Positions 55,643-64,000 of a stretch of 64,000 nt of DNA are shown in pieces (the stretch's first letter is position 1; each line of letters opens with the position of its first letter). A model generated the notes under the pieces. The model had not been told where the DNA came from. It ran no database searches and saw nothing but the letters and a program-made list of their open reading frames with translations. This DNA is from Papiliotrema nemorosa. Lineage: Eukaryota; Basidiomycota; Tremellomycetes; Tremellales; Rhynchogastremaceae. A program made the translations under genes and the position numbers. The stretch spans positions 248,001 to 312,000 of the forward strand of contig JASKOT010000011.1 in the NCBI GenBank assembly GCA_032158125.1. The letters are read 5' to 3'.

Positions 55643-58017
55643 ATGTCTTTCAACTCTCAACTCTCCTCGTCCACTTCTCGCATACCCATATCTAGCTCTT
55701 CAGACTCGTACAGCCTCTCTTCGTCTTTACGCAAACGCGACGCTGCAGAGGCTTTCGACGAGAGTGGGTCATACTATTGGAGCTTGGAGATTCCGGCTAA
55801 TGGCAGATCCGCCGAGAAGGACTACAGGCATGTCGAGTGGTAGTATTATCACTCTTCAAAGGCAGCTGCTCGATCTAAAGGAGAAGCTCGGCGCATCACA
55901 GGATGAGAATGCAGAGTTGAGGTCGGAATGTAACAGATTGAAGATGGAACGGAAACTGTTACATGACGGAGAGAAGTCCGCCATCTCGCTCACTGAAGAG
56001 AAGGAAAATGCATGGTCAGAGGAAAGGGTGAGGTCCCTCAAGGTGGACTTATGTCTGACGCACAGCAATCGCTCTTTGCCAAAGTGAAAGAATATAGGAT
56101 ATCAAGCGATTCCTTATTGAACAAGTACGAATCAGAGAGGAGAGATCACGATGAGCTCAAGCGTAAACATAGCGCTCTATTAGATTCCACCAAGGTGGAG
56201 ATCTCAGATCTACGGCGTAGGAACAAGGACGCAGAAGATGAAGTGACCAGGTTGAAAGGCTTTGAGAGAAGAGCGAAAGGTCTGGCCATCGAGTTGGAGG
56301 AGGAAAGACGGCGGGCGATAGAGGGTAGAACGGCAGAACAATACGAAAAGGAGGACAAGCAGACGGATGCTACGATGAGAGCCGAGCTCAAGCGTGAGTG
56401 ATATGAGTTATTCCGATGTCAAAACTCACGAGCAGGACAAGCGGGACATCTCTCCACTCTTGAGAGGAATTACTCGGCGGCCCAGGTCGAATTGGAAAGC
56501 CTAAGAAAGAAGAAGAAGGAGTATGACGCGAGTGAGAGAGCGATGAAAGACGTCGAGAGGGCATTGAGGGAGGAAGTTAGATCTTTGCATGATCAGCTCG
56601 ACTCGTCGAGACGGGATATGGAGTGGGTTCCCTTTTGCCGGGCTCCTTCGGCTGACAAAAGGTCTTTAACCCAGACATTCCCTTCCTCTTCGGGCGATTC
56701 CGAGCTGCAACAACGACTACAAGCTCTCTCTGCTCTGTACACCAAGGCCACGACCGAAGTCAACGCGAAAGAGGCCGAGATTGTGGAGTTGACGAAAAGG
56801 CTGCATAACCTCGCCGCAGATTCGTTCAACACCAATCAAACTCTATCGAAAGAATTGGCCGAGATGACAACCGAATGCAGGTGGGCTAAAGAGGGACGAG
56901 CCGCTGCGGAGAGGATGGAAAGGCTGGCCAAGGCGGAAGTCGAAGCTGCTCGAGCCGTAGGTCTTAACATACGGATTGCTGTGATGGTGATAAGCTAATT
57001 TTAGGGTCCCTCTATGCCGGGAGCTATTCAAGGGGATCAATCTGGTCGAGTAAGGCAGCTCGAGCAGCTCGTGGACCAATACAGATCCGAACTTGATTCT
57101 GTCTCGCGAGATAGTCGAGATGTCGAGGATCGTTTGACCAGCGGAGCTGGCCTTGTTAAGCAATCGGCACTGGACGAAGCTATAGAAAAGATTTCTCGTC
57201 TGACCGCTGGTACGCTACATTGACCGGATTGAGCTTACGTCAGATATCGAGGCCCTGGAAGCTACCATCAACTCGCTCACTTCGGCCAATACCACCCTTG
57301 ATGCAGAGGTGAACGACCTGATGAGGCGCGTGGCTTCTGGAGAATATAATCCAGCCACAGAGAGATGTATCGAGCTCAAAGATAATCCTTCATCCCGGAT
57401 CAAAGCCATCAGGCAAAAAGAGCTGGACGGACTGAAATTGGAATGCCAAGCTTTGCTGGAGCGTTTAGCGAAGGCGGCTGTTCCGGTAGATGGGGAGGGT
57501 TCAGTCCCATTGTCAAGTTTTGAAAGGCTCAAAGCGGAGAAGGATCAGCTGGAAGTGGCCCATGCAAAACGTCTCCAACGGCTCAAAGAGGTATGTCACT
57601 GAACTCGCTATTTCGACGCCCACTAACGAAAGATTTTTGGAACCAAATCGAAAGAGTTTTTGGAAGCAGTGTACAGTCTTCTCGGATGGCGTATCAAGTT
57701 TGACGAGTCTGGAGCGGATATTCGCTTGACGTCAATGTACGCGCCAAAAGGCAAGATGGGCTTGACTCTCAAGTTTGCCAGTCAAGAGGGTCATTTTGGG
57801 ACGATGCAAATGACTGGAGCGTTGGCGAGGGGTCTTGAAGACACGAGGCATTTCTGGATTACAGAGAGGCAGAGTGTCCCTGGATTCCTGGCGCAGATTA
57901 CGACCGAGATGTTTGAGAAGACCACAGTGAGTAACCGACTGCGTTCTGTATGTTCCTCTAGGCTTTTTTGCTAATGTTTAGATGGGTAGAGCAGCGGGAT
58001 ACGTCGGGTTCGAGTAG
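55643..58017 (+). CDS. MAD1: Spindle assembly checkpoint protein Mad1
   Basis: Mad1 is a coiled-coil protein that binds Mad2 at unattached kinetochores and at nuclear pores. The start ATG is at 55643 (MSFNSQLSSSTSRIPISSSS). After a Ser-rich lead, heptad-rich helices run through most of the protein (LQRQLLDLKEKLGASQDENA, ELKRKHSALLDSTKVEISDL, LSALYTKATTEVNAKEAEIV). A Mad2-interaction-type segment reads RCIELKDNPSSRIKAIRQ, followed by ELDGLKLECQALLERL. The C-terminal globular domain, IFGTKSKEFLEAVYSLLGWR, RLTSMYAPKGKMGLTLKF and QSVPGFLAQITTEMFEKTT, matches the Mad1 CTD. The last exon gives GRAAGYVGFE and a stop at 58017. About ten short introns. Family assignment is firm from the CTD and MIM together. 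Confidence 0.92.
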
Positions 58018-58072
58018 GTACTTCACGTTGTTACGACGTTATGACATTTCATTTCATGAGCTTTATCTATCG

Positions 58073-59152
58073 TTACATTTCTCCGCACTCTGAGATTTTC
58101 ACCGTCAACTTTGGTCTTTCTGTCAGCTGGTGCCTGCGCCGGAAGATGTAGCTGACTGACCGGTTGTTTGGACCTGTTGGGACGTTTTCAATCTTTCGAA
58201 CGGTCAATAAACCCTCGATGACTCTGCCAAATACGACGTGTTTCCCATCCAAGAATTCCGCTGGAGCAGTCGTGATGAAGAACTAGGATGTCAGCTACGT
58301 TTTCCCGCAGAGTCTAGCTCACTTGGCATCCATTCGTCCTTGGCCCAGAGTTTGCCTATGATCAGTTCCTGACTCTTCCTCATCAGGAACATAGGACGTA
58401 CCATACTCAACAATCCTGGTCCTGTATGTTTGACCGTAAAGTTTTCATCCTCAAATTGCGAGCCATATATCGACATGGAACCTGTCCCGTCCCCGTTGAG
58501 GAAATCACCTCCTTGACACATGAAGGATGTGATGCTGGAAATGAGCTTATGATGTTGAAACGACGGGCAGCTCACACTCTGTGCGTTAGCTATATCCTAG
58601 CACGTTCCGCACAGACGTCAAATTAGAAGGTTCAGGCCAAATGAGTGGCTTGCACGAGGGCCTGGGGAAGGGGAGAAGAGGGAGGAAATGGACATACCGG
58701 TGAAACGTAGAGTTTTTGTATCCTTGCGGAACGTTATTTATCCTTCATATCAGTACTCGTTTAGCTCACGATGTAGATTATAGTCGCAAGAAAGTGCCGA
58801 GGGCGGTTCATACGCCATGCAGTCGAACACCAGTAGCGCCCTTGACACAATCGCTGTCCAGGTAGACTGGAATATTATGAGAGAGACCTCACCTGTGTTC
58901 ACCCGTACATAATTGCCTGAAGTTTTCCGCCGTTCTACATATAAGCTTTGGCACCGTGGCAGGCGGGCGTCGTGCAGCTCACTTTGGTGTTATATCGCTG
59001 AACAGCTCTACCTCGTCAGCTCATTCCACTCCCACAGGATCAAGCGGCTCACCCATTTTTATCCTTCCTGCGGGCGTTTCACCAATGACCACATCGAAGA
59101 AGACGACTGGTCTTGTCACTCCTGCGGGAGCGTCTAGGGAGGATGAGGCCAT
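58073..59152 (-). CDS. Cyclophilin peptidyl-prolyl isomerase, PPIH type
   Basis: Prolyl isomerase of the small nuclear cyclophilin H group, which binds the U4/U6 snRNP. The start ATG is at 59152 ([20 protein letters not shown]). Exons join [51 protein letters not shown] (catalytic Arg), [78 protein letters not shown] and [13 protein letters not shown], with the stop at 58073. Length of about 180 residues is normal. In the AEFLDGKHV segment a Phe stands where cyclophilin A and human PPIH have Trp. The 3' end converges on MAD1 with 55 bases between stops. Confidence 0.92.
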
Positions 59153-59741
59153 CTTGACGGTATATCAGACTGTATGAGGTGGTGAATGCAGAAAGTTGGG
59201 TTGGAGATGGTAGGTGGAGGGGGTTGAGGTGGGCAACGTTATCAGAGCAATAACAACCGCCACGTCATGTAATTCATCTCTATGCACTGGATCCGTTATA
59301 CTTATGTTCTGTCTGTTCTGCTTGTTTGATCCTCAACGTACAGCACTGAGATGCATATCGACTGAATCACCGAATTAGCTAACAGTCATCGTACTGACCC
59401 CAGCCAAAAAGAAAACGACGGACAATTCCTGACGAGGCGTTTGAGAAACGACTGACCGAACCGGCCATGCCTTTGGCTCCATTCATCCAGTGTCGCGTCT
59501 TTAATGGCGGATCGAGAACACCGTGACTCTTCCACATCTATAAATTGCTCGATTCGAGTGTCTCAGCAGAACAAAGGGCCCAACGCATTAACCGCCAATT
59601 ATCGAGAGGTGATCATCATCTGGCCACGCCCGAGCATGTTCACATCTCAGGAGCTTAGCCAAAGGCCATCGGTGCTGTACATGAGCGCTAACACGACGTC
59701 AGGATGGAACTGATATCTCTTCTGACTCCCTATCGCGGAAG
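59153..59741. other. Intergenic
   Basis: This gap of 589 bases lies between divergent starts (cyclophilin and F-box-like gene) and holds both promoters. A few small frames occur, none convincing. Confidence 0.5.
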
Positions 59742-60857
59742 ATGCACGTCCCCGACATGTTACGACCGATCTTCACCTATCTCGACGATACTTCCCTGGC
59801 GCGATGCGCACGCGTCAATACGATATTCCACGAGGTTGCAGTATCTGTCTTGTACTACAAACTTGAGATCAAAGGAGATTGGACTTCCATTTTCTACGGC
59901 ATCACCGATTCTCAAATCACCCCTACTCAAGATCACAACGGCAATAACACGACCCACGGTAGAAGAAGCAGCAAAAGGGAGATATTGAAGTACACTAGAA
60001 TCCTCGATATCCCTTCCCATACCCATTCGACCCTCGACGAGACATTTGACCGTCTCGTCGCTCTCTCCTTATCTGGCTTACGAATGATTCGCCTTGGATC
60101 TGATCATCCTACGCCCGTTTTCTGCAGTAAGCCTTCTCAATATCGCGGGGAACCCACCATAGGCACTCGCCTGGATCCTTTGTTCGCTCCTGAGACGGCA
60201 GATGACGCCGACGCGAATTCCAGATGGACCACAGGCAAGTCAGATCGATGTGACTTTCTGTCTCATCTTACCGCCCCACATATCGTCTTTCGATTCCCAG
60301 TGAGCCCTGATCACCCCGCACAAACCCCAATCCCATCATCGGACCTGGTAAATATATGCACGCACGCTCAAACGCTCACCTTTTGTATTCATCGTCGAAG
60401 ATCATACCCCACACATGGAGGATGGACAAGATCCAGAATCCATCTTCCGGTCTATTCTATACCGTCCGAATTGCTCGTCCACTCGCGAGATAAGGATCTA
60501 CGAATTTTGCTCGATGTCGATGAAGAACGATCATGCAAGGTAACCGAACCCGACTTGAGTCTTCTGGAAGTGGACCTGAGGGAGATCTTTGGCGTCGTCC
60601 GAAAGACGAGATGTAGGTCTGGAAAGATATTCCACCTGGCTTCCCGCCCATCTGGGTTGGATTTCAGTCGAGGTCAGCTTTCTATCGACCAAGTGGGAAG
60701 AATCGCAGATGGAATCATGGAACGCATAGGACAAGGTGGACGGACAATCACCATAGGGTCCAAGGCCGACTATGTAGAGCAGAAGATCTGGGACGAGGTG
60801 GACGATCGTCTCCTTCGGGAATGGCAAGTCGATGTCATGCTGGAATCACTCGACTAG
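59742..60857 (+). CDS. F-box-like protein
   Basis: An intronless frame of 371 codons starts at an ATG at 59742. The N terminus MHVPDMLRPIFTYLDDTSLA followed by RCARVNTIFHEVAVSVLYY has the two-helix F-box pattern (P-x-x-L-x-x-I/V-F-x-x-L ... L-x-x-C-x-x-V-x-x-x-F), expected to bind Skp1 in an SCF ubiquitin ligase. The rest shows no leucine-rich or WD repeats; segments such as ETFDRLVALSLSGLRMIRLG, QTLTFCIHRRRSYPTHGGW and RGQLSIDQVGRIADGIMERI are typical of the variable ligand part of basidiomycete F-box proteins. The target is unknown. Lack of introns is unlike most neighbours but common for such genes. Confidence 0.7.
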   Translation: MHVPDMLRPIFTYLDDTSLARCARVNTIFHEVAVSVLYYKLEIKGDWTSIFYGITDSQITPTQDHNGNNTTHGRRSSKREILKYTRILDIPSHTHSTLDETFDRLVALSLSGLRMIRLGSDHPTPVFCSKPSQYRGEPTIGTRLDPLFAPETADDADANSRWTTGKSDRCDFLSHLTAPHIVFRFPVSPDHPAQTPIPSSDLVNICTHAQTLTFCIHRRRSYPTHGGWTRSRIHLPVYSIPSELLVHSRDKDLRILLDVDEERSCKVTEPDLSLLEVDLREIFGVVRKTRCRSGKIFHLASRPSGLDFSRGQLSIDQVGRIADGIMERIGQGGRTITIGSKADYVEQKIWDEVDDRLLREWQVDVMLESLD

Positions 60858-61156
60858 GAGCGAACGATCATAGCGTCCCCGTACACATCTGCCACTCGAT
60901 CATGCAACCTGTTTAATCAGAATTGAAACTCCCGCAAGGCCGCCTCTTGAATTGGACAGGACTGTTGAACCCGAGAAAACTTGTGTGGGTAGGGGATACT
61001 CGACTCTGACACCATATGCATACAAACGTTAAAGATGGATTCAACAGCCAACATGATCCTGACAAAAGAGCAAGTCTATTTTTATTTGCAACGTCGATTC
61101 GCCCAAAAAGACACCTCATACTCCTGCTTGCCTTCTACTCGCGCTGGCTACGCGAG

Positions 61157-64000
61157 CTCAAGCAGCCACACTGACAGCCTCAGAGTCCATGCCTGCCCGG
61201 TCGCTGGCGGTCTCCGAGATGGCGCTTCCTACGCTCTTTCCGACCTTGGGGGCAATCCAGTTTCGTCTTGGGATACCACCCTGGTATGCCAATGCCGAAG
61301 CTCCGGTGAGGAAGGTATCGACTTCTTCGGCACATTGTCGTCCTTCCTTGATACCCCAAACAACGAGAGATTGACCTCGTCGGCAATCTCCAGCAGCAAA
61401 GACACCAGCCTGGTTGGTGACGTATTTCTAATCATCAGCAACGATCACTTGATCAGGCGAGGAGCACTCACGCCTTGAGGAGTCTGGATGTTGGATCGAG
61501 GATCCTGTTTGACCTCCAAAGCCTTGATGCACTCGTTTTGGGGACCCAAGAATCCCAGAGCGAGCAGGACAAGTTGAGCCGGGTAGAACTTTTCCGATCC
61601 CTTGACCTCCTCCATGGACCATTTACCGCCGACCTCGGTCCATTCCACCAAGACGGTGTCGAGACCCTTCAATTTGCCTTCGTCGTCCAGGACGAACCTC
61701 TTGGTCGAAATGCAGTATTGTCGAGGGTCCTTTCCGCCAAAGTTGGCCATGACCTCGGCATGACCATAGTCGGTCTTCTTGACTCGGGCAAATTGTGGCC
61801 AAGGGTTGTTTTGCGCTCGTTGAGCTGGCGGCTCGGGAAGGAGCTCAAAGTTGGTGACCGACTTGGCACCGTGTCGAACACTGGTACCGATACAGTCGTT
61901 TCCGGTATCTCCACCACCGATGACAATGACATCCTTGCCCTTGGCAGAGATGAAGGCGTTATCGGCGTGCTCCGAATCGAGGAGAGACTTGGTGTTGGGA
62001 GTGAGGAAGTCCATGGCAAAGTGAATTCCGTCGACTTCTCGGTTGGGCAACTTCAAGTCTCGTGGCCAGGTAGCTCCGGTGGCGACAATAACGGCATCGT
62101 TGTCCGACTTGATCTGCAGAGCATCGGCGTTGACACCGACGTGTGCGTTAGTGATAAAAGAGACACCCTCGGCAGCCATCAAGTCGACTCGTCGTTGAAC
62201 GACTTTCTTGTCGAGCTTCATGTTGGGAATACTGCCATTAGTGCGATCCGCTCACGATCGTGGAATACAACTCACCCGTACATGAGAAGACCACCGATTC
62301 GGTCGGCCCTCTCGTAGACAGTGACAAGATGACCAGCCTTGTTGAGCTGGTCAGCCGCAGCCAACCCAGCCGGACCCGATCCGATGACCGCGACTCGTTT
62401 GCCGGTTCGATGCGCTGGGGGCTTGGGCACCATCCAGCCTTCCTCGAAACCTTTGTCGATAATGGCACACTCGATCGACTTGATTCCGACTGGGGCTTCG
62501 TTGATACCCAGAACACAAGCGCTCTCACAGGGAGCAGGACAAACTCGACCGGTGAACTCGGGGAAGTTGTTGGTCTTGAGCAGTCGGTTGAGAGCGTCCA
62601 ACCATCGGTCCTCGAACACCATGGTATTCCACTTGGGAATAACGTTGGCGATGGGACATCCAGTGTCAGATTGACAGAATGGAATACCGCAGTCCATACA
62701 TCGAGCAGTCTGGTACTTGAGCTCGGGCTTGGAAAGTCGGGTAGAAATCTCTTTCCAGTCCTTGACTCTCTTTCGGGTAGGTCGGTAAGGCTCGTTGAGT
62801 CGCTTGTACTTCATGAAGCCTCGAGTCTTGTCCAATTTGGATAATCGCTCCTTGGTCTCGGCCTCGTCGACCATCGAGTCTTCCACGTCGACAATGTGGG
62901 GCTCGGCAGCCTTGAGCTTGGGCGAATCGTTCGGAGTGACAAGTTTGGGAGTGGAGATGGTGAGCGCGTTCGTGTCTCGAGGCAGGATCGGGTCGTAACC
63001 GGTAGCGACGAGATCGACCTGCGAGGCAGTTTGCGAGGGGATGAGATCAATGACACTCTGCTTCTTCTTCTCCTCGGCAACTCGAGCGGCCTCTTCCTCC
63101 AAGACTCGCTTGTAGTCCAAAGGCATGACTCGGACAAACATGGGCAAGAATCGGTGGAAGTTTCGCAAAACTCGGTCGGCAATTTCAGATCCAGTGTAGT
63201 GTCGGTGATCCTCGATGAGCGATCGCAGTTCGGCGACCTCTTGCGGGTCGTTGACAGGACCAAGCTCAATGGTACCCTTGTTGACCTTGGGTGCAAAGCT
63301 GTGAGCCATGTCAAGGACATAGGCGATACCTCCCGACATTCCTGCCGCGAAGTTTCGACCAGTCGATCCGAGAACGACGACCCGACCTCCAGTCATGTAT
63401 TCGCAACCGTGGTCACCGGTACCCTCGACAACCAAGGTAGCACCCGAGTTTCGTACCGCAAATCGCTCGGCAGCGATACCTCGGACAAAGGCCTGACCCG
63501 AAGTGGCACCGAAGAAACAGACGTTTCCAATGATGATGTTCTCCTCGGCCTTGAAGGGGGAAGACTTGGGTGGATAGACGATAAGTCGACCACCGGAAAG
63601 ACCTTTACCGACGTAGTCGTTGGCATCACCCTCGAGCTCGATGGAGATACCAGGAGCAAGGAAGGCACCGAGAGATTGACCGGCGGAACCCTTCATGTTG
63701 ATGTGGATGGTGTCTCGAGGAAGACCAGCCTCTCCGTACTTCTTACTTACGTGGTAAGAGAGGGTAGTACCCAAAGCTCGGTCGGTGTTGACAACCTCGC
63801 AGTCGATCTCAACCGGGAGACCCTTCTGCAATGCAGGCTCGGCTTCGTCGATAAACTTGTTGTCAAGTCGGACGTAAAGCTTGTGGTCTTGAGCCCGAAC
63901 TCGATATGTCGCGACGTCTGATCGCATGAGGTGCGCTGGCTTGAGAATGGGCGACAAATCGAGAAGAGCAGTCTTGGGCGTTCGGAGCGACTCGTCGACG
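61157..64000 (-). CDS. GLT1: NAD(P)H-dependent glutamate synthase (GOGAT), C-terminal part (truncated by window edge)
   Basis: GOGAT makes two glutamates from glutamine and 2-oxoglutarate. About 900 C-terminal residues are present; the amidotransferase and FMN domains lie beyond base 64000. The gltB-type C-terminal beta-helix shows [52 protein letters not shown] and [21 protein letters not shown] linker leads to the beta-subunit-like half with iron-sulfur ligands [18 protein letters not shown] and [17 protein letters not shown], the FAD loop [20 protein letters not shown] and the NAD(P) loop [15 protein letters not shown]. It ends [27 protein letters not shown] and SEAVSVAA at 61157. Two introns are seen near 61435-61470 and 62230-62275. 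It is a fused alpha-beta enzyme as usual in fungi. Confidence 0.95.

Noticed and set aside
61475..62317. Plus-strand frame of 280 codons opposite GLT1
   Set aside because: Antisense shadow of the highly conserved glutamate synthase exon; low-complexity translation rich in Val, Leu, Ser and Asp.
62896..63921. Plus-strand frame of 341 codons opposite GLT1
   Set aside because: Same antisense effect; it spans only the coding exon of GLT1 and has no recognisable motif.

Overview
The window reads as nuclear DNA of a basidiomycete yeast-like fungus, most probably a tremellomycete (Cryptococcus/Kwoniella type). The grounds are dense genes on both strands, almost all split by many short GT-AG introns (about 35-90 bases, donors GTGAGT/GTAAGT, branch-like CTGAC/CTAAC close to the acceptor), intergenic gaps of a few hundred bases, CT-rich tracts before starts, and basidiomycete-restricted families such as DUF6534. 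I see no transposon, virus, CRISPR array, rRNA or convincing tRNA. Genus-level assignment is inference.

Layout. 1-5 kb: 5'-part of the ergothioneine synthase gene EGT1, a four-TM protein and a protein built from repeated exons. 5.9-12.4 kb: a DUF6534 seven-TM protein, a lactonohydrolase (gluconolactonase family) and a Zn2Cys6 transcription factor. 12.6-17 kb: a Rad5/HLTF-like SNF2 ATPase with a RING-like insert. 17.5-21 kb: three unrecognised minus-strand genes, one with an apparent in-frame stop. 21-29 kb: an Asteroid-type XPG-fold protein, a tetraspan protein, EMG1 and RPL4. 29.5-38.4 kb: protein O-mannosyltransferase (PMT4-like), dihydrofolate reductase, Arp2/3 subunit ARPC3, a proline-rich unknown, a peroxisomal adenine-nucleotide carrier and an unknown with a WFDLAL/GDRI.LWARA signature. 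38.7-47.6 kb: PAN3, a DNAJC17-like J/RRM protein, a BolA protein, a prenylated ubiquitin-fold protein and a doubtful two-TM protein. 47.9-53.5 kb: a secreted type-B carboxylesterase, a mitochondrial unknown and a secreted asparaginase. 54-64 kb: deoxyhypusine synthase, MAD1, a PPIH-type cyclophilin, an F-box-like protein and the 3'-part of the glutamate synthase gene GLT1.

Most identified genes are housekeeping and independent: ribosome biogenesis and translation (EMG1, RPL4, deoxyhypusine synthase), mRNA decay and splicing (PAN3, DNAJC17-like, PPIH-like), mitosis (MAD1), actin (ARPC3), secretory O-mannosylation and nitrogen or one-carbon metabolism (GLT1, DHFR, asparaginase). There is no operon-like system. 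The parts that known families explain least are the exon-repeat protein at 3.8-5.0 kb, the 17.5-21 kb block of unknown genes, and the splice ambiguity at 38 kb. Exon joins were made by eye from reading frame and splice consensus, so individual intron borders are predictions.
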